From Lutibacter sp. B2 (GTDB lineage Bacteria; Bacillota; Clostridia; Peptostreptococcales; Thermotaleaceae), in the NCBI GenBank assembly GCA_015686845.1, contig JADPRS010000011.1:31243-95242 (forward strand): a stretch of 64,000 nucleotides of DNA. The letters are read 5' to 3'. The notes beneath the pieces are model-generated. The model did not search any database. It was given only the letters and a program-made list of their open reading frames with translations, and was not told where the DNA came from. The translations under genes were made by a program, and so were the position numbers. Positions 19,001-25,952 of this stretch are shown here, in pieces (within the stretch, counting starts at the first letter, position 1; each line of letters opens with the position of its first letter).

Positions 19001-19914
19001 AGGCTAGACTTAAGCAATGTATTAAAAATGTAGATATTGGAACAGTGCATACATTTCAAGGACAAGAGAAGAAATATATTATTATATCTACAGTGATAGA
19101 TAGCAATAATAACAGTGGAATTTGTAATTTTGTTGGAGGGAAACCAAATTTATTGAATGTAGGCTTTACTAGGGCTAAGGAACAGGTCATAGTAGTTGGT
19201 AATATTGAAGTTACTATGAACAGTGGAAATTATCTGGAAAAAGCGATTAAAACAATAAGAGAAGAAGGGATTATATATAGTATTTATGATGAAGAGTTAA
19301 ATCAGAATACGGATAGTGTTGATTGGGATAGAGCGTATAGAATTTTTATAGAGGACAATAAGTATTTGGATATAAATACTAGATTAGGTTCATATTTAAG
19401 CACTCAATGTAGTGAGAATATTATTGTTGGATCTGCTAAACATTATGAAGTTATGAAAGAATCCATAGCAAGGGCTCAAAGTTCTATATATATATTTTCG
19501 CCATGGATTACAAATTATGTAGTTAATGAAGCGTTTATGGAATTAATAAGAAATGCAAAAGATAGGAATGTAGATTTGAAAATTTCCTTTGGATATCATA
19601 AGACAAAGCATTCAATCAATGATTTAGAAAAGATTATTGTTAGAGATTATCCAGGAGATAAGGTGAATAAGCACGATATTCTTACTGTTATAAACGGATT
19701 AAAGAAGGTATTGGGGGATAATATTGTTTATAAACCACCATTGCATACGAAGCTTATACTAATAGACGAAAAATTTTTGTTTATAGGGTCTCATAATTGG
19801 TTATCAAATAGTGGGAAAAAATTTGATGATAAAGATGAGGTAAGTTGTATTTTAACAGATACTTCTTCTATAGAATATATTAAGAGAAGATATATCAATA
19901 AATTTTTTGACTAA
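16081..19914 (+). CDS. SF1 helicase-phospholipase D nuclease fusion (type II Mokosh-like)
   Basis: The 1277-residue protein has an SF1 (Upf1/COG1112-type) helicase core. Walker A is GPPGTGKT (330-337). A long coiled-coil insertion (about 465-720) sits between motifs I and II. Walker B is LLVDEAGQ (D800-E801), followed by GDVYQLEP, GTVHTFQGQEKK and NVGFTRAKEQ (motifs III, V, VI). The C-terminal domain is PLD-like, with one HKD motif H1222-x-K1224-x4-D1229-x6-G-S-x-N (1236-1239). Single-gene COG1112 helicase-PLD fusions are the known type II Mokosh anti-phage proteins, and length and domain order agree. AGAGGAG precedes the ATG. It is monocistronic, behind a dyad. The defence role is inferred from homology and neighbourhood. 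Confidence 0.85.
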   Translation: MGIEHILDYYRNYENVTRFMQNSLTKSNGEDYSVDTIYDSRKINAIIENKKIEAIYEKINLEYKSGHMKEEEIPMWTKFKIKGILDGGDIDRFMTLFDFKDKYRNNKRLMTIYIKELVEEKNIIICYPMIQRWKVKQPIITFKCRVEDTKLIVEEYFINSKSLNIILAYIENCSTEEIEDIAEKKIKDIMDIISNIQDQSNLDEIIKIINDEIFKRFKNDKINSILDFEEYEGWMKVEKIFITTDELNEIYEPIFREEIKIIKEKIVRDKENPSLLNKYIEGAPNANAYEAVEDRFKFHFGSYTGDYPINKKQWDVVGSSNNIQLLSVNGPPGTGKTTLLKEIIADNIVEKARKLIEKWDDDWEIINKDKKQQVYRSPFGGKNNHSIVITSANNKAVDNIGEELLNEISYFDEFMNHDNNQEINYKGMLCARLGKKDNINIFKWNILNPLLKGLKGIHNYKEDHTVLENFKSKYREMQTIESKLKEYDNSRKKLKETFNLEDCSNMKIEETKVPLNEKLVITKGDLKDIESNLKECSNKLEKMKTQLNENKITMNQCRNIKDENEGYLKNLYIDLEKFDKLKRFKFMSFLLKNMKDYFNKYPTKLYIEKQIDKTEEKINESEKNIRETILEEEKLNRDIKELIECMDTLKEDKKKVEDVLFELNSKLKEIDEYNTILLEIGKLLEIDHDDHTDLHSLISCDKVVKIRKELFDFSLKIQEEYIKKHRDVIVSNLEKMIENGRWFSSFYNPEQRFKDHFKEGILSLWETLFLCFPVVTTTLHSFGKNIFQMIPELMDLLLVDEAGQILPHYLVGPLYRAKRAIVVGDVYQLEPIRLYDKDLIADYSQVGESLHDKICVEKNSAQHYVDNNSDIYEIMDSNRRGIVLDEHRRCEESIVKFSNEHVYGKKLKIVNQDKHDKLFGKNNIAFDIRGIKSRRHINEAEVIACKKIVEAYVNKYGNDVKKDIAIITPFKNQEARLKQCIKNVDIGTVHTFQGQEKKYIIISTVIDSNNNSGICNFVGGKPNLLNVGFTRAKEQVIVVGNIEVTMNSGNYLEKAIKTIREEGIIYSIYDEELNQNTDSVDWDRAYRIFIEDNKYLDINTRLGSYLSTQCSENIIVGSAKHYEVMKESIARAQSSIYIFSPWITNYVVNEAFMELIRNAKDRNVDLKISFGYHKTKHSINDLEKIIVRDYPGDKVNKHDILTVINGLKKVLGDNIVYKPPLHTKLILIDEKFLFIGSHNWLSNSGKKFDDKDEVSCILTDTSSIEYIKRRYINKFFD

Positions 19915-19960
19915 TAATTGATTTATGTCTATTCTAGCCATGCAGGAATAAACAGCTTAC

Positions 19961-20146
19961 TTATTGCTCAATTTCAAAAGCACCCATTGGGCAGTAAGTA
20001 ATACATTTTTTACATTGGATACATTTATCATAATCTATGATTGGGGCTTTGTATCCTTCTTGGATGATAGCATCCACAGGACAAACTCTTACAGAAGGAC
20101 AAGGATGATTTTGCGGGCATTTATCTTTATTAACGATTATTTTCAT
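19961..20146 (-). CDS. Small ferredoxin-like 4Fe-4S protein
   Basis: The 61-residue soluble protein has a strong CGGAGGT ribosome site. The second half carries a complete cluster motif, C42-x2-C45-x2-C48-x3-C52-P. The first half has only C10, C16 and C22-P, with CPQNHPCPSVRVCP replacing the usual C-x2-C-x2-C-x3-C-P. There are seven cysteines in total, so one cluster is standard and the other is incomplete or non-canonical. It probably works as a low-potential electron carrier. The partner is unknown. It is divergent from the rhodanese gene. Confidence 0.85.
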   Translation of the reverse strand: MKIIVNKDKCPQNHPCPSVRVCPVDAIIQEGYKAPIIDYDKCIQCKKCITYCPMGAFEIEQ

Positions 20147-20281
20147 AGGAATACCTCCGTTTTTTTTTTAGGAATATGTGATTAGCTTATGCATGTCCAT
20201 AATAAATATTCAATAGGTACAATTATATAATATATTATTATATAATAATAGGGATAATAATAAAATAGGGAGGGGTCGGTT

Positions 20282-20689
20282 ATGATATATAAACGATTTA
20301 GTGTCGTACTTGTACTAATGATAAGTATTTTGATTCTTATAGCTTGCCAAAGTAAACAGGATAAGAAAATTGAAACAGAAAGAACCTATCAAAAAATAAC
20401 GCCTGAACAGGCAAAAGAAAGACTTGAAAAAGAGGAAGGAATTATACTATTAGATGTAAGAACGGAAGAGGAATATAAGGAAAAACATATTCCTAATAGT
20501 ATATTAATACCTCTTCAGGATTTAGATAAAATGGTTGAAGAAAAAATATCTGATAAAGATACGACTATTTTTGTTTATTGTAGAAGTGGAAGAAGGAGTC
20601 AAAGTGCAGCTGAAAAGTTGATAGAGATGGGCTATGAAAATGTATTTGATCTTGGCGGAATTATAGATTGGCCATACGAGACAGAATGA
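20282..20689 (+). CDS. Rhodanese-domain lipoprotein
   Basis: The 135-residue protein has an N-terminal lipoprotein signal (MIYKRFSVV...LILIAC), with the lipobox cysteine at about residue 22. A single rhodanese domain follows. The active-site loop is YCRSGRRS, whose cysteine can carry persulfide sulfur. The location is the outer face of the membrane. GGGAGGGG precedes the ATG, and an EamA permease gene follows 18 bp later, so they are probably one operon. The physiological sulfur substrate is unknown. Confidence 0.9.
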   Translation: MIYKRFSVVLVLMISILILIACQSKQDKKIETERTYQKITPEQAKERLEKEEGIILLDVRTEEEYKEKHIPNSILIPLQDLDKMVEEKISDKDTTIFVYCRSGRRSQSAAEKLIEMGYENVFDLGGIIDWPYETE

Positions 20690-20707
20690 GGATAAAGGGG
20701 TAGGAAA

Positions 20708-21577
20708 ATGATTATATCGTATATTGCATTAGGGTTACGAATTATCCTAATGTCAGTAGAAAGAATTGTAGTGAGGCTATTAGGAAATGATGAGGGAGAT
20801 ATTTATAGGAATACAGCGGCTAGTTTTTTGTTTTTTATAATAGGCGCTTTGTTTTTGCTCCCCTTTAATTTATTTGTAGAGATAGATAATTTTAAATTTC
20901 TCATACCGTGTTATATAAGTAGCGTGGTATATGCAGTGGCATTTGTTGCTTATGTGAATGCGCTATCTATAGGAGAAGTTTCTCTTGTAACGCCTATACA
21001 TAGTCTGAATTCACTTTTTTTGATGATTTTATCCTATCTGTTTTTAGGAGAGGCTATAACCATTACAAAAGTGTTTGGGGTTATTGTCATGATTATTGGA
21101 TTATTAATCTTGAAAAGAACAGGATCTTTTCTTAAATCTACGACATATCTTTTTAATAATATAGCATGTAGATGGATGTTTTTGTTTGTCCTATTACAAT
21201 CCTTAGGACGAGTTATAGATAAATATTTTTATGTATCAGCTTCACCTATACTATATTCTACTGTTTTATATTTTTTTATTGCTTTAAACGTTTGGATTTT
21301 TTTGTTTGTGAAAAAGAAACAAAGCTACATATGTGAGATATTTATGGAAAAGAAAGCGATATCTATTATTAGTGGTGCTATTAACGGATTTGCATATCTA
21401 TTTTTATTAATCGCATTAAATCATATAGAGCTTAGCATAGCAGAGCCTGTTACACAAATTTCTATGATTATCACCATGATCCTTTCTTATATTTTTTTCA
21501 AGGAGAATATCAAAGAAAAGATTCCTGGTTCTATACTCATACTTATGGGCGGATGGTTATTACTATATAATCATTAA
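20708..21577 (+). CDS. EamA/DMT-family permease
   Basis: The 289-residue integral membrane protein has about ten hydrophobic helices in two EamA repeats. The second begins at about residue 150, and 'SILILMGGWLLL' closes it. EamA proteins move metabolites, often amino acids or their derivatives, across the cytoplasmic membrane. It lies just after the rhodanese lipoprotein and ends at a terminator. No substrate can be read from the sequence. Confidence 0.85.
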   Translation: MIISYIALGLRIILMSVERIVVRLLGNDEGDIYRNTAASFLFFIIGALFLLPFNLFVEIDNFKFLIPCYISSVVYAVAFVAYVNALSIGEVSLVTPIHSLNSLFLMILSYLFLGEAITITKVFGVIVMIIGLLILKRTGSFLKSTTYLFNNIACRWMFLFVLLQSLGRVIDKYFYVSASPILYSTVLYFFIALNVWIFLFVKKKQSYICEIFMEKKAISIISGAINGFAYLFLLIALNHIELSIAEPVTQISMIITMILSYIFFKENIKEKIPGSILILMGGWLLLYNH

Positions 21578-21607
21578 TACTATATAATATTTATGCACAA
21601 AGATAGA

Positions 21608-21645
21608 AATAACTTCTAGGTACAATAAATCTAGGAGTTATTTTT
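21608..21645 (+). terminator. Terminator of the recurrent ACTTCTAG...CTAGGAGT family
   Basis: AATAACTTCTAG pairs with CTAGGAGTTATT across TACAATAAAT-like loop sequence, followed by TTT. Close relatives occur at 23915-23977, 25275-25313 and 37207-37246. Confidence 0.8.
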
Positions 21646-21910
21646 GTATGGATGATGCGAATGTGAAAAATCCGGAATATTTAAACAATTAAAGGATTTA
21701 ATGCATTGTGAAACACGGTTGCAATGGTTACAATAATTTGTATTAAAAATAAGTGCCTATTTACAATGAATAAGCTATAAAAATAATCTTTTATATTGCA
21801 GGTTGAGCAAAATATAGATTAGTTTTTTCAGAAAAAAGAAACTTATAAAAATCAAGATTGCTTTTATGAGGAAAACTAGAAATAGCAACGTTTTTAGAGA
21901 TATTTTTGTG
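21646..21910. other. Gene-free AT-rich stretch
   Basis: The gap between the EamA gene and the next gene is about 440 bp. Apart from the terminator at its start and the promoter at its end, I see no frame, repeat or RNA fold that I can support. Confidence 0.4.
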
Positions 21911-21939
21911 TTGAAATTATTATTTACCTATTGTATTAT
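21911..21939 (+). promoter_or_regulatory. Candidate sigma-A promoter
   Basis: TTGAAA (21911-21916), 17 bp and TATTAT (21934-21939) lie about 80 bp before the small membrane protein gene. Confidence 0.55.
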
Positions 21940-22021
21940 GTAGTGGCAAGAGAAAATAAAAAAAGGAAAGAAATTTCATTTTATGACTAAATAGAAGAAA
22001 ACAAAAGAGAGGTAGGTATAT

Positions 22022-22369
22022 ATGAAAAACTCACAAGCAATTATTTTAGATTACTATTTAAAAATATTTACAATATTTATAGGATTGGTTACGATCATTG
22101 GCTTATCAGGCCTTGCATTTAGCATTAGTTGGGTTATCATTAACAATATATCAGAAGTAGCTTCAAATATAATTATAGCATCACTAATAAGTATAATGGG
22201 TGTAAGAATGACATTTATTTATTTAGGAACGCACAAAGCTACATTTAAAATGGGTGAGAAATCTTGGAAAAGACGATCTTTGGCTTTTGTTTATAGTATG
22301 ATCCCAGGTGTAGCTAGTATAGGAGCATTAAAGCCTGTTTATGCAAGTAAAAGAAATAGAGCTTGGTAG
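22022..22369 (+). CDS. Small membrane protein, 115 aa, unknown function
   Basis: Two hydrophobic segments (about residues 14-36 and 45-66) are followed by a basic stretch (KMGEKSWKRRS) and a weakly hydrophobic tail. GAGAGGTAGG precedes the ATG, and a promoter (21911-21939) and a terminator (22395-22442) frame it as a single-gene unit. I do not recognise the family. The positive loop suggests the tail is cytoplasmic. Confidence 0.75.
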   Translation: MKNSQAIILDYYLKIFTIFIGLVTIIGLSGLAFSISWVIINNISEVASNIIIASLISIMGVRMTFIYLGTHKATFKMGEKSWKRRSLAFVYSMIPGVASIGALKPVYASKRNRAW

Positions 22370-22394
22370 TTTCCTTCGTTAGTAAAAAAATGCA

Positions 22395-22442
22395 AAAGAG
22401 CTAGGATTGAATAATGTATTTATTCGATTTTAGCTTTTTTTT
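22395..22442 (+). terminator. Intrinsic terminator
   Basis: AAAGAGCTA...ATTGAATAA pairs with TTATTCGAT...TAGCTTTTTT in a long, slightly imperfect stem ending in eight T. Confidence 0.8.
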
Positions 22443-22547
22443 GTATCTTTTTTGTAGGGGCCGGTTAAGTAATAGATATAAGGGGTATAATTACTTTGTC
22501 CATTGTAGAAGTATATATAATTAAATTTTATACCTAGGAGATAAGTT

Positions 22548-23237
22548 ATGAATTATAAAGATATAAAAAAAGGCGTTTTTTTGTCTAGACCAAATAGATT
22601 TATTGCACATGTATTAGTAGATGGGCAGGAAGAAATTGTTCATGTGAAAAATACAGGAAGATGTAAGGAAATTTTAAAAGAAGGGGTTACTGTAATTTTA
22701 GAAAAGGCTACAAATACCAATCGAAAAACAAAATATTCCTTAGTTGGTGCATATAAAGATCATAAAGTTTTGATAAATATTGATTCACAGATTACAAATT
22801 ATGTAGTTTATGAAGCAATCGTCAATAATCAAGTTGAAGAATTGAAAAATCTAGATTATTTAAAAAAAGAAGTGAAATGTGGAAATTCAAGATTTGATTT
22901 TTATTATGAAAAAGGAAATAAAAAGGGATATATTGAAGTGAAAAGTGCGACGCTCGAAGAAAATGGAGAATGCATGTTTCCTGATGCACCTACTGAAAGA
23001 GGACGAAAGCATGTACATGAATTAATAGAATTACAAGAAGAAGGCTACGAAAATTATATTTTATTTTTGATTCAAATAGAGAATATGAAGTCTTTTAAGG
23101 CAAATGGTATAACCGATCCAAAGTTTGAAGAAGCCTTGAAGACTGCAAAAGAAAAGAACATTGAGATAGTAGCGTATGATTGTTGCGTAAAAGAGGATGA
23201 ATTAATTCTGAAAAATAAAGTTCCGGTAGTGATATAA
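22548..23237 (+). CDS. sfsA: SfsA family DNA/RNA-binding nuclease-fold protein
   Basis: The 229-residue protein starts with an OB-like domain (FLSRPNRFIAHVLVDGQEEIV, HVKNTGRC), followed by a PD-(D/E)XK-like core. That core shows SRFDFYYE and GYIEVKSATLEENG, then FPDAPTERGRKHVHEL. All are hallmarks of SfsA, first described as a sugar-fermentation stimulation protein and now regarded as a nucleic-acid-binding or nuclease-like protein. The cellular role is unsettled. GGAG lies 7 nt before the start. The peroxiredoxin gene follows by 36 bp. Confidence 0.93.
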   Translation: MNYKDIKKGVFLSRPNRFIAHVLVDGQEEIVHVKNTGRCKEILKEGVTVILEKATNTNRKTKYSLVGAYKDHKVLINIDSQITNYVVYEAIVNNQVEELKNLDYLKKEVKCGNSRFDFYYEKGNKKGYIEVKSATLEENGECMFPDAPTERGRKHVHELIELQEEGYENYILFLIQIENMKSFKANGITDPKFEEALKTAKEKNIEIVAYDCCVKEDELILKNKVPVVI

Positions 23238-23273
23238 TGAGCATAAAGAAAAAAATATAACTAGGGGGTAATT

Positions 23274-23912
23274 ATGAAATTATTAATTAGAGATCTCTTT
23301 CCAACTTTACAAGTTGAAACAACAAAAGGGAAGATCAATTTACCAAAAGATTATGAAGGAAAATGGTTTGTATTATTTAGTCATCCAGGAGATTTTACAC
23401 CAGTTTGTACGACTGAATTTGTTTCTTTTCAAAAAAAAGCACATGCTTTTGAAGAATTTGGGACAGAATTAATAGGACTTAGTGTTGATAGTTTAGAGTC
23501 ACATGAACAATGGACTAAATGGATTAAAGAAAATTTACATGTACAAATTGAATTTCCAATAATAGGAGATGAAGATAAGAAAATTTCTGAAACACTTGGA
23601 TTAATTCATCCTAATGCAGGAGATACAGATACAGTAAGAGCCGTGATTATTGTGGATCATAAAAGTAGAGTAAGAGCTACATTAGAATATCCTAAAGAAA
23701 TAGGCAGAAATATAGATGAAATATTAAGAATGGTAAAAACGTTACAAATGGCTTCTAAGAAAAAAGTGTTTGCTCCTGCTAATTGGCCTCATAATGAAAT
23801 TATTGGAGATAAAGTATTGTTTAAACGTTCAGAGCCTGCTGATCCTATAAAGGATAAAGAACAGGGCGTATGTTCTTTATCAGAATGGTTTGTGTATAAA
23901 AATATAGAATAA
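23274..23912 (+). CDS. Peroxiredoxin, Prx6 (1-Cys) subfamily
   Basis: The 212-residue thiol peroxidase has the peroxidatic cysteine C45 in the PVCTTEF motif, with T42 and the downstream Arg completing the site. The Prx6-type C-terminal arm follows (WPHNEIIGDKVLF). A second cysteine, C200, near the end (GVCSLSEWF) could act as an additional resolving cysteine. It reduces H2O2 and alkyl hydroperoxides in the cytosol. It probably shares a transcript with sfsA and sits before the O2-reducing flavodiiron protein, forming an oxygen-defence pair. Confidence 0.94.
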   Translation: MKLLIRDLFPTLQVETTKGKINLPKDYEGKWFVLFSHPGDFTPVCTTEFVSFQKKAHAFEEFGTELIGLSVDSLESHEQWTKWIKENLHVQIEFPIIGDEDKKISETLGLIHPNAGDTDTVRAVIIVDHKSRVRATLEYPKEIGRNIDEILRMVKTLQMASKKKVFAPANWPHNEIIGDKVLFKRSEPADPIKDKEQGVCSLSEWFVYKNIE

Positions 23913-23914
23913 AG

Positions 23915-23977
23915 ATAATAATATAAAAATAACTTCTAGATTTACAATAAATCTAGAAGTTATTTTTATATTATTAT
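23915..23977. terminator. Perfect 30-bp hairpin terminator
   Basis: Arms 23915-23944 and 23948-23977 are perfect complements over 30 bp, with a three-base loop CAA. The core is the ACTTCTAG/CTAGAAGT element shared with three other terminators in the window. A T-rich run lies in both orientations. Confidence 0.85.
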
Positions 23978-24055
23978 GTAAAATAAACACAAAAAATCAT
24001 TAGATTATGTTGATTTATATTGTTTTAAAATATACAAATTGAAAGGGTGATATTT

Positions 24056-25246
24056 ATGTCATTTAAAATTAATGATACAGTTACTTGGGTTGGCAAAATA
24101 GATTGGGAATTAAGGACTTTTCACGGTGAAGAGTATTCTACACATAAGGGTTCTTCTTATAATTCATATTTAATTAGAGATGAAAAAACTGTACTTATAG
24201 ATACGGTGTGGAAGCCATTTAGTAAAGAATTTATTACGAATTTAAAAAAGGAAATAGATTTAAATAAAATTGATTATATTATTGCAAATCATTCAGAAGT
24301 TGATCATAGTGGAGCATTGCCAGAACTTATGAAAGAAATACCGAATACACCTATATACTGTACTAAGAATGGAGCAAAATTACTAAAAGCTCATTATCAT
24401 CAAGAGTGGAATTTTGTTGAAGTAAAAACAGGAGATACATTAGAAATAGGAAAAAATAAGTTAATATTTGTGGAAGCAAAAATGCTTCATTGGCCAGATA
24501 GTATGTTTACTTATTTAACAGGAGAAAACATATTATTCAGTAATGATGCCTTTGGACAACATTATGCGTCAGAGCTAATGTATAATGATAAGGTTGATCA
24601 TGCGGAATTATTTCAAGAAGCCATAAAGTATTATGCAAATATTTTAACACCTTTTAGTCCATTGGTAGTGAAGAAAATTGAGGAAGTATTAAGTTTTAAT
24701 CTACCAGTAGACATGATTTGCCCTAGTCACGGTATTATTTGGAGAGAAAACCCACTTCAAATTGTAAATAAATATATGGAATGGGCAAAAAATTATAAAG
24801 AAAATCAAGTCACAATAATTTATGATACTATGTGGAATGCTACAAGAACAATGGCAGAAACAATAGCACAAGGGTTAAATGAAGTAAATCAAGATATTGT
24901 CATAAAAATATTCAATTCATCAAAGAGCGATAAAAATGATATTTTGGCAGAAGTATTTAAATCTAAAGCTGTATTAGTGGGTTCTTCAACCATAAATAAA
25001 GGTATTCTTTCTTCCACAGCAGCAATATTAGAAATGATCAAGGGGCTTGGATTTAAGGATAAAAAAGCAGCAGCATTTGGAAGTTATGGATGGAGCGGTG
25101 AGTCTGTTAAAATAATTACAGAAGAATTAAATAAAGCAGGATTTGAAATAATAAATGAAGGTATAAGAGAAATATGGAATCCTGATGAAATGGCATTAGA
25201 GAGGTGCAGGAATTTAGGAAAGAGCATAGGCGAAAATATTAAGTAA
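24056..25246 (+). CDS. fprA: Flavodiiron protein FprA (A-type flavoprotein)
   Basis: The 396-residue protein has an N-terminal metallo-beta-lactamase domain with di-iron ligands in H79-x-E81-x-D83-H84 (NHSEVDHSG), and LHWPDSMFTY and PSHG carrying further ligands. A C-terminal flavodoxin domain follows (from about 250, VTIIYDTMWNATRTMAETI). It reduces O2 to water and/or NO to N2O in anaerobes, taking electrons from rubredoxin or another carrier. GTG 24047 is in frame, but GGGTG then serves ATG 24056, which I chose. It is monocistronic, flanked by two related terminators. Confidence 0.95.
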   Translation: MSFKINDTVTWVGKIDWELRTFHGEEYSTHKGSSYNSYLIRDEKTVLIDTVWKPFSKEFITNLKKEIDLNKIDYIIANHSEVDHSGALPELMKEIPNTPIYCTKNGAKLLKAHYHQEWNFVEVKTGDTLEIGKNKLIFVEAKMLHWPDSMFTYLTGENILFSNDAFGQHYASELMYNDKVDHAELFQEAIKYYANILTPFSPLVVKKIEEVLSFNLPVDMICPSHGIIWRENPLQIVNKYMEWAKNYKENQVTIIYDTMWNATRTMAETIAQGLNEVNQDIVIKIFNSSKSDKNDILAEVFKSKAVLVGSSTINKGILSSTAAILEMIKGLGFKDKKAAAFGSYGWSGESVKIITEELNKAGFEIINEGIREIWNPDEMALERCRNLGKSIGENIK

Positions 25247-25274
25247 ATGCGTATTTTGTTGTGATCAAAGACAG

Positions 25275-25313
25275 AAAAACTTCTAGTTAATAGTTAAAAC
25301 TAGGAGTTTTTTT
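25275..25313 (+). terminator. Terminator of the ACTTCTAG/CTAGGAGT family
   Basis: AAAACTTCTAGTT pairs with AACTAGGAGTTTT, followed by TTTT. The loop differs from the other members. Confidence 0.75.
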
Positions 25314-25538
25314 AATTTTCATTTCTTGTAACAAATAAAAAAAAATCTAAAATCTGATTAATTGTGGTATTATTTAACTGAAAAATAAAAAAATGTTGCA
25401 ATAGGAATAGCATTTTAGGATAATAAAAAGAAAAAATGCTTCTATTTTAAATAATAGTGATGTCTTAGTATTAAATATTTCTAAAGAATCATGCGTTTGA
25501 CTATTGATTTAAATGTAAACTACATAAGGAGTAATGAC

Positions 25539-25766
25539 ATGAATGTAAATGAAATAAAATCTATTATAAAAAAAATACCTAGATTGTTTTTTGGTTTTTC
25601 ACTTTGTGCGCTTGGATCTTTAATGATGATTTATACTGATCTTGGAATGAATTCTTGGGGTATTTTACACAAAGGGATTTCCATACAAACTGGTTTGACC
25701 TTTGGGAATAGTTACAAAGATACACAAATAATCGTGAAGGAAAAAATACTACTTCTAATCCAATAA
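25539..25766 (+). pseudogene. 5' fragment of a YczE/YitT-like membrane protein
   Basis: AAGGAG (25526-25531) precedes ATG 25539. The 75-residue product begins like YczE/YyaS-type membrane proteins (IPRLFFGFSLCALGSLMMIYTDLGMNSWGILHKGIS...TGLTFGN). It stops after the first helix and loop: the remaining four or so helices are missing. The frame runs straight into terminator DNA, so a deletion fused the gene's 5' end to its own or another terminator. It is probably non-functional. Confidence 0.65.
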
Positions 25767-25787
25767 AGAGAGGAAGTAGTATTTTTA
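25743..25787 (+). terminator. Intrinsic terminator
   Basis: AAAATACTACTTC pairs with GAAGTAGTATTTT across a 17-nt loop, with a T-tract. Confidence 0.75.
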
Positions 25788-25886
25788 TGCCAAGAACAGC
25801 TATAATTTAAATTATAGATTCAATATACAATGAGTATTTTCATAAGAATATCTCCATAAAAGAAAAAAATACTATTTGTTTTAATA

Positions 25887-25916
25887 TTCGACATTTTTTC
25901 TGTGTTGTAATATGAT
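25887..25916 (+). promoter_or_regulatory. Promoter with Spo0A-box-like element before the HD-GYP operon
   Basis: TTCGACA (25887-25893) is the core of the reverse-orientation Spo0A box. It also supplies a -35-like TCGACA, 17 bp before TATGAT (25911-25916). Transcription would enter the three-gene signalling operon that starts at 25953. Confidence 0.45.
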
Positions 25917-25952
25917 GGTTTATATATATTATTTTAAAAGGAGGATATTAGA

